Shown in pieces: positions 1 through 11,500 of a stretch of DNA of 64,000 nt. The notes under the pieces were generated by a model. That model made no database searches and was not told the origin of the DNA. It worked only from the letters and a program-made list of their open reading frames with translations. Position 1 is the stretch's first letter; the number at the start of each line of letters is the position of its first letter. The translations under genes were made by a program, and so were the position numbers. The stretch comes from Ottelia alismoides (Eukaryota; Streptophyta; Magnoliopsida; Alismatales; Hydrocharitaceae). The DNA lies in the NCBI GenBank assembly GCA_037367405.1, contig JAZKJV010000297.1:1-64000 (forward strand), read 5' to 3'.

Positions 1-1741
1 TGCCGGAGGACGGAGCTTGAGCTCGGGGAAGTTCGCCTCGCTGGCGCTCCTCCCCTGGTTCTTGCTCCACCCCTCTGCACAGTCGGATCAAGGCCCCAGC
101 TCCAGGTGTATAGCCCGTTGGATCCTCCCGCGCCTCTACCGTCAGATCAAGTCAAGGGATCTAATCGCAGTCATCATCCATCGTCGAAATGTCATTGGCC
201 ATTCTTCGTGCGCCACGTGTCAAGTGGCCTCTCCATCGCCGTCGGATCGAGCGCAAAGGGGTATTTTGCACTTTCACACCCCTGCCATTTTGTATTTATT
301 ATTTGTTCCATAAACTTTCGTATGTAGTTTAAATATTGTTATAATATTTGCATCTAGGCCTCTGAACTTTAAGTATTTGCATTTTAGTCCACGCCACGTC
401 ACCTCACGTGCTTGTAAGCGTGAGGGGGCTGGGCATTTTGCAGGGACCCCTCTGAGGGTTTAGTTATTTCGATTTAATCCAGGAATTATTCTGTAACGTG
501 TAATATTTTTGGGTAATTTGCATGTCAACCCCTGGGAGTTTTGTATATTGCTTTTAGGTCCTTGCCAGGCGCGTGCCAGTCACGAGTGGGGTTGGGAAAA
601 TTGCAGGCGTGCCCTAGCGGGTTTCGATATTTGTATTTGGTCCTGGAACATAGCGAATTAGTTATAAATTTTGTGGAAAACTTGCATAATGGCCCTTGGA
701 TGTTTTCCTATTTACATGTATGCCCTTGCCAGTAGTGTAGTTTTTTTTGTTGTATCTATTTATTTCATGCATCGATAAAACTCTAAAAAATCTACAAAAA
801 TTACCTTAGGCTCATGTTGCATTGTAGTTTCACGCTAAATTTTTAGTTTGCATTTTTATTGCAATTTATTATTTATAAAAATTAAAAAACATGCATTTTC
901 AGTACTGTATGTATTAGAAAATCCATAAAAATTAGTAAAAGTTTTAAAAAAATCCAAAAAAATTATTTTGCGTGTCTTATCATCTTTTAGTGTCTATCCA
1001 AAAATCACTAAAAACTTCAAAGTAAAACTCCTAAAAATTAGAAAACCCCTAAAAACTTCATAAAAATCTAAAAAATTCAAGAAAAATTCTAAAAATACAA
1101 TCTCAGTTTTATATTCTCCCTATTTTATTACCTTCATTTTAAAATTAATTTGAGGAATTTTGGACATTGTTTGATATTTTTCATCCTCATTTCAATTTTG
1201 GCCAGTAATTTAGTACATTGTTTTCTAGTATTTTTGCCTTTAAAAATACCAAAATATTCAGAAAAATCTACAAAAATCACAAAGACATTAGAAAATTATA
1301 AAAAGCTTAAAAACATTTTATTTCTTGATTTTTGAGTATTTTTACCTATTTTTATAAAAACCCTATCCTTCTCTTTTCTCATATTGTGTATATATTCTAT
1401 TTATAAAAAAATAAAAAAGAAAAAAAGAAAAAATATAAAATACTAAGTCAGTAAATTAAAAATCAAAGTATAAAATTGTAAATTTTAAAAATCAAATAAA
1501 AATTAAAAAAAATAAAACCCACAAAAATTTGCTTGTTGGTAGGCACTCGATCACATCACATTTTGTGCATTTTTGCTTGATCTATCTTGCTTGCTCCCTG
1601 AGTTCGACATTCTACACACTTACACACTATACACATTTTTGTAGAGTTATGATAAATTTTGACTCCACATTTGCTTCTCATTGTTTGATTTAATTGTGGG
1701 TTAATTGTTGACTTAATGGGTATTTACCGAGGGTTACCGCA
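1..1741 (+). repeat. gypsy-type LTR, right-hand part
   Basis: Non-coding sequence laid out like the right half of the LTR at 2525-5715: a GC-rich block (about 1-260), an array of TTTGCA-containing phrases (about 260-735), then A/T-rich DNA with many AAAAAT-type runs, and a TTCGAC phrase near the right end. I place the end at the CA of GGGTTACCGCA (1741), because the next bases match Athila 3' UTR (rc of 28640-28814). The left end lies outside the window, so it may be a solo LTR or the 3' LTR of a whole element. The expected target duplication would be ACGAC (1742-1746) but its partner cannot be seen. Short frames here show no protein homology I recognise. Confidence 0.65.
260..735 (+). repeat. 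degenerate TTTGCA phrase array in LTR
   Basis: Six or more loose repeats of about 60-90 bp, each with TTTGCA or TTGCA, a short spacer, a CCC-rich triplet and then a T-rich stretch (TTTGCACTTTCACACCCC, TTTGCATCTAGGCC, TTTGCATTTTAGTCC, TTTGCAGGGACCCC, TTTGCATGTCAACCCC, TTGCATAATGGCCC). The same phrase pattern occurs in the related LTRs at about 4640-4960 on this strand and at about 25985-26310 and 59045-59420 on the other. Function is unknown; ancient tandem duplication inside the LTR is the simplest reading. Confidence 0.6.
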
Positions 1742-2510
1742 ACGACCTTGTCTCCGCCATGTGTAAGACATTTAGACCCTAGTATTTCCTAGATAATCAC
1801 CTATTGGATCAAGAAGTAAAAGTCATTATGTATATGTTGCACCATGTAGATATTTTGTACATATGCACATCAAAAAATGTGCAAAATCAAGAAAAACTCC
1901 AAAAAAGGTGGACAAGCCTGATTGAAAATAAAATGCCTGCTAGAGTATATATGGTCAAATAAAGCAAAGCTTATGCATTACACTTTCGCATCTCATGAAC
2001 CTGCAACAGGAGACTTAGCTACACTGCTTAGGCTCCCAGGGATACGTAGCTACACTGGCCACGGTCCATTCTCTTCTTTCCCATCTTCTTGAGCTTGTTA
2101 CACTAGAACTTAGAAGGGAATACCTCGCTCCTCAAGGAAAGAGCTACTAGACTGAGGAATTAGAGTTACCTTGTTAAAGGATGTTGTTTCTTTGTCATTT
2201 CTATGGTGAGGAGCTACACTTCACTTACCCAGTACAAGGAAAGATGAATAGTCATTAGAGTTTGCGTATGTAGACTTGTTCTGATATGGATTATTGGGGA
2301 GTCTTGACCATAGAATGGTGGAACTTAGAGGTTGTTGAGTTTTAAAACTTTATCTCAATAAGATTCCGACAAACTAATAATCCAAAGGTCTGACTGAGGT
2401 CCCTACTTCAATTTAATTAAGATAAGTTTAATAATCAACATTGATTCTTTTTTCTTTTCTTTCGCTTTTCACTTCTTTTTCAAATAAGTGTTTGCTAAGG
2501 GACTAGAAAG
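1742..2510 (+). other. Athila-A 3' untranslated region
   Basis: This is the reverse complement of 28042-28814, the 3' UTR of Athila-2. Shared stretches include ATCAAGAAGTAAAAGTC, GCCTGCTAGAGTATATATGG, TAGCTACACTGG and the AACTTAGAAGGGAATACC block. It runs directly into the polypurine tract at 2511. No reading frame of note. It places a + strand Athila element whose coding region lies left of the window or was cut off by the LTR ending at 1741. Confidence 0.8.
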
Positions 2511-2524
2511 GTAAAGTATAGGGG
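2511..2524 (+). other. polypurine tract, Athila-A
   Basis: GTAAAGTATAGGGG directly precedes the LTR start TGATGAGTCC. The same tract precedes the LTRs ending at 28026 and 63921 on the other strand, so it is the conserved plus-strand primer of this family. Confidence 0.85.
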
Positions 2525-5500
2525 TGATGAGTCCATGATTCTCACTCTTTATTCTTATATTTTAACTCTTTTACTTTGCAAAGCATCTAGTAAATTCCTG
2601 TAAATACAATAAATTAGAAATTTGCATGCCTTAGCTAATATTGCACATTTAACATGCATTTCTGGAAAAAATAAGAGAATAAAGGAAAAGAAACAAAATG
2701 ATGTATTTATAATAAATACAGAATGGCCCAAACCCTAAGAGAAGGGCAAGCCTTCACCTAATCACAAAATGAAATAAGTAGAGAGATAGGTTTCACTTTG
2801 TGAATGTGTATAATACCTATATTTGTATAAACCTATTTATGACAAAATAAAATTAATTCATTATTTTACAACCATGTATATGTTCCTAAAATCAATATAA
2901 AACAAAATAAAAATAATATGGAAATTATCCATGCATTGTGTTAAATACCCTTGAATATATCACATTCCCTATCTATTATACACCCTTATTAATTTAAAAA
3001 ATAAAATAAAAATTATTTTACACTTCTAAAATCATGTTATAACTAAATAAAATATAAAATAAGGTTTTTATGCAAAAATAATAAAATAAAAATACTTGTA
3101 CATAATACATAGGTATATTATACCTTTATATAATACTATATATTGTATATACATTAATTTTTTCATTAAAATAATTAAAAATCACAAGAAAAATATTTTG
3201 AAAAATAATAAAAATTTTCTATTTTATACTTTTTATTTTGAATTCATATTATTAATTTTTATTCGATTATCTCTATTTTTCTATCTGTTTTGTCCTCTAG
3301 CCTATTTTGTTTGTTTCCCAACTCATTTCCGATCGGTCCACATCTGCATTGTTTACCTCGGTCAACTGGTCCCCCTTTCTCTTTTTCTCTCGAATCAGGT
3401 TTGCTTCGATCTTTTCTCATTTTTCCTGACCTGCTCCTATCACCTTCTCCTCTGATTAAAAGCCCCGACTAAAGGGCACGAATCCCTAATCCACGCTCAA
3501 ACTTCACTCTTTTGATCTGTGCCTCGGTTCGTGAGTTTCCTCCTGATCTTCTTGGACCTGACACAAATATAAAACCATTGCACCCCCTGCCCTATTTGAG
3601 AACCTTCGGCTACTCCACCACCTCCGTTGCGCCGGTCTTTCCCTTTTCAAAGTGATAGTGAGAGAGAGAGAGGGTGAGAGTAGCGATTGGCGCATAGCAC
3701 CCCAGGTCCGACGACATCCCCATCTAGCTCCACTATGAGGAGTTACCAGCCTCTGGTCACGCCAACTATTGAGGCCAGCACCGTCGTGGACACCGTCCAC
3801 CACCCTAGGCACCAACATTCACTCCAAGGTACCATTTACAGTTCCATTTAATTTATTCATTCCAGATTCACATCTCACATTCACCTCACTTCGACGAGTA
3901 CATCGCATCCTTGTCACTTCCTCCCTCCAACACTCATACACCTCCAGAAGTCCCTCATCTGCTTCTGCGTTATGCTCCACACCCTTTCCCTTGATTCCAA
4001 CCATCGGGTTGGAGTCGAGCATCAGATCAAATCTTCCACCCATCGAGACATGAAACCATCCACCCCTCCCCTGTTTTCGATGACACTTGCGCTCTAATCC
4101 TTCGCCGAAGCTTTACCTCGATGAAAACACATTCTCCTGTAGGTTGGAGCACGAGAAGACCTCATCCGGAGGTCAAATAGTCACTACACAATAGCTCTAG
4201 GATGCCATGCTTCACCGGGACCTTCTCAGCGGTTTTGGCCCTTTCTGAGCACCTCCATCACTGCAGACAGACCTTACCATCATTTCGCCCATCCGAGAAG
4301 CATTAGTAGACGCCTTGGTCGCACGCATTTGTTGATCGAGACTCGTCGGAGGCGATTCTTCCCAAGTTCATCCAGACGTCATCCCCATCGTTCGATCCAT
4401 GCCTCCCCCAGTTTTAATCTCCTCCATCCAATAGCAGGGGTGTCTGGACCGTTAGATCCATCTGAGATCGCACCTGAGCTATCCATCGCCGAAGGGTATC
4501 CCTTAATCCGGACCTTCCATCCATAAGTGGAGCACTCTCGATCGTTGGATAGTGCATGATAAGGAGTAATTTTCACTTAGGCACCTCTTTATTTTTTATT
4601 TACTTCCCCGTCCTATAAATATTTATCATAGTTTAATTTACTTTGGATAATTTGCATAGTAGACCTCGTAGTTTTTAGTATTTACACTTTAGCCCTATTT
4701 ATTTGAACTCGCGTACACCCCCACGTGCAGTTTGGGTTATTTGCAGTATTTTGAATGAATTCCTATGTTGTTATGATTTGAATGCTAAGATTCTAATATT
4801 TGCATTTGCACCCTTGTGAGCCTGGATCATGTGTTGTGTGTGTGATTGCCTAGACTTTTTGCAACTTAGGCCCAGTACTTATTATCTATGTTGTTGATTG
4901 GCCCAGAGCATTAATTTAATTGCACGTAGGTCCGTATGAACTTCTTGTATAGTGTTTAATTTAAAAAATATGAAATTAATCCCAAAAATTTCTTAAAAAT
5001 TATTGTTGACTCATGTTGACATGTAGTATTTAAGGTAATATTTATGGATTTATTTCATCGTACTTGTTATTTTTGAAAATAAAAAAATTATAATAGTTTT
5101 TATCTATCTTTGAAAATCCATAAAAATTCAAAAAATGACTTAATCTTATAAAAAACATGTTAGTGTGTTTTTGTCAGAATTCTTCTCAGGATTCTAGGGA
5201 ATTTTAGTTAAATTTAATTTGCAATTCAATGCGATTTTTGCACTGTTTGCTCCTTTAGTCACTGTTTGATTTTTATAAAATTACCATACATTTATAAAAT
5301 TCTAGAAAATTACCAAAAAAATTTTAAAACCTTAAAAAATCAAAAATAATTTTACATTAATTTTCTGAATATTTTGAGCTATAAAGAAAAATACAAAGAG
5401 ATTGCTTAGTCGCTTTGTTTCCTTATTTGTTGATTTTATTTTCTTATTCAAAATTAAAAAAATTACAAAATTAAAAACCACTAAAAATATGTTGTTTTAT

Positions 5501-5715
5501 TTCTGAGATTTGACTACTTTGTAAGTTTTCTCGTGCTCCTTATGTTCGACCCTGGTTGTTATACCAGGTAAAATAAATCGTGAAACCGCTTGCATTTGTT
5601 CCTTATTGAGTGATTTATTCTGAGTGGTTTAATTTTTCTTGTTGAGTTTGTTTTATCGATCATGGTCAAAATGACCTTGATATTTCTTAACCCGAGTTTG
5701 CGGGTACACTCTTCA
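2525..5715 (+). repeat. Athila-A 3' LTR
   Basis: A 3.19 kb LTR starting TGATGAGTCC after the polypurine tract and ending about ACACTCTTCA. It aligns over its length with the reverse complement of 58296-63921 once the copia insertion there is removed, and more loosely with 25080-28026. It has an A/T-rich left part, a GC-rich block (about 3450-4560) with a GA run at 3659-3674, then TTTGCA phrases and A/T-rich DNA. Bases from 5716 on match Athila gag in opposite orientation, so the element was inserted into Athila-3. Frames in the GC-rich block differ between copies and are not supported as genes. Confidence 0.85.
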
Positions 5716-6881
5716 CGTACCAAATACCATTCACTAACAACATATGCGAGGATTCTTCCTCGACTATCTTTATTGGTAGCAGCGGTTGCTGGAAAAGTTG
5801 GGTATAGGACTGGTCCTGAACCCAAGGTTGAGGTGGCCCTGACATTGATTGCTCCTGGACATGATATACTCAGAAAATTGGAGCAGCAAATGCAATCGCG
5901 CTAGGTATCCAGATCTTGAACATCTTCTTAATCAGTTCCTTCATTTGCTTTGGTATCTAGGAAATCCTACTATCAATGTCATTCACCCTTTTGTTGATCT
6001 GTTCCTTAACTACTAACTGCTCTGCAATAATGATCATGCTCAGAATTAGATCCCCGGTTATCTCAACAGTAGTCTATTTCCCTCCTTTAAAATGGAGTGT
6101 GTTGAGGGATCAATATACGCCCTGCTGACGATCTGTATGCATCTTGTCTCAACCATCTGCTCGAATACTTTCCAGACAATATCCATGCCTAGCGATGTGT
6201 AGTTGCCTCTACAAGCAGAGCTCACTAAAATTTGTGTGTCAAAGGTTAGACAAGAATAGAGTAACTAGACCAAAATATTGTCATCCGGAGCATGAGATTG
6301 ACACTTTTGTAAAATATCTTTGAATCTATCCCATGCATCATATAATGGTTCATGAGGCATATGAGAAATGTCGATGATGTGTGTCCTCATCTGATTAGTC
6401 CTACTCAAAGGGTAGAACTTCTCTAAGAACAGTTCCTTGAAATGGTTGTATGTTGTAAGCGGCATTCCAAGATTTTTCACCTAGTAGTCCACTTTGCATT
6501 TCAAGGTGAATAGAAGTGCAATGAGATGAATGTAGTCCTGGTTGACTCTAGGGTGTCTGCGATTAGATTATACAACCTCCAAGTACCTTAGGAACGCATG
6601 GGGTTCCTCAGTAGCATTTCCATGGAATTGTAGCACTAGGTTTAGGAAAGGTGGCATTAATTCAAAATAAACTTATGGCTTGGGAGGATTCAGATAACTT
6701 CTCACTCTATACTATTCCATGTTGTTATGTCTCATATATTGGTGGTTCAGACACAACATTAAGATGGTCAATTTGTACTCTGAGTAATAGTTGTTGTTGC
6801 TTATATGCAACTAATCTTGCTAATATCATCTGCATCAAATCTCTGTTCTATTTGTCTTCATTGTCTTTTTTTCGGAGGCAT
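5716..6881 (-). pseudogene. gag: Athila-3 gag, truncated and frame-broken
   Basis: Capsid-like Gag of a gypsy element, which would package element RNA in cytoplasmic particles. The likely start is the ATG read from 6881 (MPPKKRQ then a stop), matching MPPKRQ at the start of the Athila-1 gag (21530). The best-kept part is 6265-6480, with FLEKFYPLSRTNQMR and YDAWDRFKDILQKCQSHAP, the conserved F.P..RT.....I and EAW.RFK..L..CP.H features of plant retrotransposon Gag (PF03732 type). Upstream, NRRHPRVNQDYI is recognisable in another frame. Several stops and frame changes make it non-functional. It ends at the Athila-A LTR junction. Confidence 0.75.
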
Positions 6882-8580
6882 CATTAGATGCATTTTTTTA
6901 ATTCTTATTCTTCACCTTTAGAATCAAATAATTTGGTATTAATAGAGTTTAAATAATTAAAACAAGAAACATCGAGGTGAGACTTTTCCTCGATGTGGTG
7001 AGAGAAGAGAGGGTTAGTATGGGATTGATCTCCTTGGGGAAGAAGAGAAAATCAGGCGTTTGGGTGCCAAGAGGTTCATGGAAAAAGTATCCCTAAGTAG
7101 GTGAGCATTGTAGGTTTGGGGTGTTCAGTGGAAGGCTCGTGGAGTCTGAGCAAATATCATCACAACCTTCCAAATGTCAAGCAGTTTAGAGAAAGATTAA
7201 GGTTCATGAGTACAAATGGCACAGATGTGTGGTATTTGATGTTTGATCTTGATCTATAACCAAAATATAAACACAATACAAACCACAAATTTCACCAACA
7301 CATAGTGAAGGCTTCATGAGTACGATGAATTTATTTTTTTCAATTTTAAAATTGGTGATAATTCAATCTTGTAACAAGTCCTTAGTGACTAGACCTATAG
7401 GAGTGTGAGTGCTACTGAAAAAGTATCTCGTACTTCTCCACCTCCTTCGTAACCTATAACATGCACTTTTTAAGGTCCTTGCTATTAGATCTGGATCCAC
7501 TACTCAGCCAATGAAGTAGAGAGAGGAAGCCAATAGTTCTGAATCAGGTACTTCGGACCAAGCTCGAGATGGAATCACATGTGTTCATGCATCGCCCTAC
7601 TCATAAGAGAGATGATGAGAAAGACACCCTCTTGAGGGTGTGGCCTAAGGTCAGTACTTCAAAACGGGTCAGTTCTATACACAATGCGAGAAAACCATCA
7701 CTGACCAAGCCCTACTCGTCTACGTACAATAGAAGTACTGATACTTCATGAATCAAGGAGATGAACAAGGCAGTATTCATGATAGGTTTTGGGCTCTAAT
7801 CCTTTTGGGTCATGCCTCGCTCAGTCTGGGGTAGTGACGAACCTTGAAATGTACCTGAATCTAAAGGACGAGGTTGCTTTCCTACAAAAATTCTTGATTT
7901 TATAGGTTTAATTAAGTCAATCTTGTTTACTAGTCCTGATTTTATTTGGCGATCACTGAAGTTTTTATATGAGAAAAAAATACATGTCCACCATCCAATC
8001 CCAATTTACTTTATAGTTAAGTGGCAAAACGAGAGGGAAAATTATAAAAGCATATGCACGCAAAAAACAATGATGTGTGCTCAGAAAGAAGACTTATAGT
8101 GATTCCTCGCAATCTCCATGTGGGATGTAATACAAGAATTTGAAATCTATTCTATATGAATTACAAGCCAAAAAAATCGCACCTACCAGAAAGTTCTATT
8201 AGCCGGGAAGAATTGAGTTAAATTTTTACTGGGTTGAATGATTCAAAAGTCCATCTAAATTAAGTGTAAAGTGTGGTTCTTAGTTCTACGAGCACAAGAA
8301 ATGAAATCCTAGTATCTTTAATCATTGTATGTGCTGGCCTAACCTACGAACCACTCAAGTTAGGACCCACCCTCACTGGAGAGTGAAATAGCGCTGACAC
8401 ACCACAAAAAGTCCAGTCTCTTTACACATGCGAGAACCTGAATGGAAACCGCTAGAAATGAGCAAAAATAATTACAAATTATTTACAAAAAACAAAGTGT
8501 TGAAAAATAAAAACCTAGACTCTAATTTCTCTCACGACTTGACTTAATCTTGAATTTAGTGCAGCTTTCTTAGTGATGAA
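6882..8580 (-). other. Athila-3 5' untranslated region
   Basis: Aligns with the Athila-1 5' UTR (21531-23294). Shared landmarks are the AATTTTAAAATTGGTGAT.ATTCAAT block (about 7340) and the CTCCATGTGG..GTAATA / TTCTATTA.CCG.GAAGAA.TGA blocks (about 8115-8210). The homology stops before the primer site, where Athila-1 begins. Short frames are not coding. Confidence 0.7.
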
Positions 8581-11500
8581 TGATGAAGCGCTCAATGATT
8601 ACATTAATTACGATCTATTATAGCACGGGCACTTAGCATCTCATACAGAACCGAGAGGAATCTCAGTGACAAGGTTCTCTGCTTAAATTTATAACATGGG
8701 AAGTCCAGGATCGAACACAAGGATGCGAGCAATTTCGTGATCAAAATTGAAGGTCAAATATTTTAGATAGCAATTTAAAGATTGATTATATTGAGGTTAT
8801 GCACAAGACACTATAGAACAGATTTTTAGCACATTATTTTTATGTTAATTAATTAAATGGAAACATAATTGCACAAATAATAAGAAACAATACTAACAAC
8901 CATTGGCTTAGAAGAATGATAAAAAGTAATCCCATGAATTAAGAACTTGAGAAACTAATCACATGATAAAAGAAATCAGTCTGATTAAGATATACACTCA
9001 AATATTTTAATAAGAAAACTAATTTTTTAATGATCCAATAATGTCTTAATTTAAATATCAATTGTAATGCCCCGCCTCAACAGGAGTGCATCTCAATTCC
9101 CATTCACAATTATTATCAAACAACAATTATATACAACCTAAATGATAAAACATTCATACAAAAAATGGCAAACGATAGTTTCCAATCATATATAAAACGT
9201 CTACTACTTAGGATAACGCGAATAATCCAACTCTTATTATTACATCATCAATGGAGAAGATGGAGAAATAATAGAAGTAGACTGCCCAACTAGATAACAA
9301 CCTCCGAAATGGTTCTAAACTGTGCTGCCAAAACTCTTGCTTCGGTCTCCAGCTCAATATTCCTTGTTGGATTTCCAAGAGGGGTAACTTGTGAGTCAAG
9401 TGACCTAGTAAGGATATAATAGTAAATTATAAATGAAAGACAATACTGGTAGGCAATGCAAGTGCAGTAACTATAGTGGTAAAACAAAAATTATAAAAGA
9501 CTCAAGTAGGATGCTTCTAATTATATTCCATGCCTCAAGTAGATTTTATAACACTAACATAATTGCATCAAGTATATTAAAACATTGAAAGATTAGAGGC
9601 ATATGTTATATAGGTCTCATATTCAACACCCATATGTGTTGTGTACATGCATACGTATCGGATTGTAGTTGCAACATTGATCGAGCAAAGTATGTACATA
9701 ATAATAATTTATATAGGGTTACCCCGATTGATCTATATACATATATTTCCACGAGGCATTTTTGAGAATGTAAAACCACAAGGAAAATATTTATTTTCAA
9801 GGTATACCAACAACAAGAGGTGATCCTGGGATAAAATCGAAATCAAAATGTCAAACCTGAAAAACAACAAACTCCATCATCGCAAGGTATGCAAATATAA
9901 AGGAGAATATCAAGATCTGTTACCTAATGAGAACCTTCGATCCATGCACGTGGTCAACGACCTGAACCTTGTGATGCCTTTCCCTTGCGATGGCATTCTT
10001 CCTCCTCTCCTTGTAACGAAGCTTCGGAGCTTTGCGTCTTACCAAAGGGAAAACACTCTTCCTCTTGTATCTCTAAGGAAGAAGAAAGAAGAATCAACTT
10101 GGAGAAGGATGAGAATGGAAAGAGATCAAAGGGATCTTAAAGACCATTCATAGGTGAAATATGGAAGTAAGGTTGTCAATTTTGAGGTGAATTATCCTCC
10201 ATAAAATCTCCCCAATGTGTATACTAAAACCAAAATCCGTGATAATATTTCCAAAGATGTCCCATGCCATGGTTCACTAAAAAGGGCATAATTTCCTCAT
10301 ATGAACTCAGATTCGTGCATTCTTTGTCTCATTGGAAAGCTTGCGACGAGGCGCTTATTTTTATATAATATTCTATATGTTTTAATATTTTAGAGAAAGC
10401 CTAAATTTCCGGGACGTTACATCAATAGATCATTGAGATTGAAGCTAGTCTTATATGGTCAATTGTTCACTTAAAGGACTCATGCAAAACGATTCTAAGA
10501 ATTAATTAAGAATTTTAAATAAAGAATAATTTATGCATAAATCTTAAATTAAATTTTCCAGAAATCTATTAGAAAGAGTGTCAAACATGCTTTAAAACAA
10601 GACCAAAAATCACATTGTTTGGGTTTCAGACCAGAAAGATTTTCACAAATCAATCTAGGGGTGCAAATGTAATAAAAACTTCCAAGTTTTATTGCAAATC
10701 AGTACAGACAAGGACTTAAATGTAATTAAGAAAAATCGTAGGGTATGATGTGTAAATTGAAAACAAGCGGAAGAACTTATATATATTTATTAAAAAATCC
10801 AGGACTGACACTACAAATTTTCCACAAACGCATGCAGTTCACGTGGTCTTCCAGGCTCGGATAAGGCAGCTCGGGACACGTGGTTGCTTCGCATGTCCCT
10901 CTTAGTTAGGCTTGGCAATCGAACCTAAGGATTAAACCATTGCTTTAGATATGCAACGTGGTTTATCTAGAATCGTTGGATCTCACCCAAATATGGGAGA
11001 TCAATGATCATTACTTCGCCGGTGTTCTTGAGGTCCGCAATGCATGGAGGAAGCGGGGCTGAGCTCTGATGAGGTCTATCCATCTCCTCTGTTCTTCTTC
11101 TATCGGTCTGAAGATCCAATCAGCTTCACTTGATGTTGGCAAAGATGATGATTGCTCGGAGAAGATGCAAATATGCCTGAAGAGCCTAGAAGATGAAGTG
11201 TCACTGGAGACAAAATAGGAGATTGAAGCTCGTGCTCATTTTCTAATCATTAAAGAAGTGTTATCCTCCAATGACAGACAAGTAATATTCGAACAAAATA
11301 AAGTGACGATAGAATGGAATAGCAGGCTATTTAAAGGGGGAGGAGTAGCCCTCATGGTAAGAAGTCTCTTCATGCAGAAGGAGACAACAGATCGAATGAT
11401 CACAAATATGGAGAAATGGATGGATGACGATAGACAACACATGAGGATAAGGAATGACTAGCGAAAGTATATAAAGATTCAAGCAATTAGAATATTGTAT

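Larger units (their letters stand above)
5716..8580 (-). mobile_element. Athila-3 fragment (gag plus 5' UTR)
   Basis: A - strand Athila fragment, cut on the left by the Athila-A LTR and on the right by the Athila-1 3' LTR, which starts at 8581. It keeps the gag region and most of the 5' UTR; primer site, LTR and pol are absent. It is the oldest layer in this part of the window because both neighbours lie inside it. The bases before 8581 (ATGAA, 8576-8580) are the expected target duplication of Athila-1; its partner is lost. Confidence 0.75.

Noticed and set aside
3504..4053. Frames of 104, 94 and 74 codons
   Set aside because: Also in the GC-rich LTR block, overlapping on both strands, with no domain and no conserved frame in the Athila-C copy.
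9848..10153. 101-codon + strand frame
   Set aside because: Lies wholly inside the solo LTR 9063-10421; Lys/Arg-rich with no domain, and no partner copy to show constraint.
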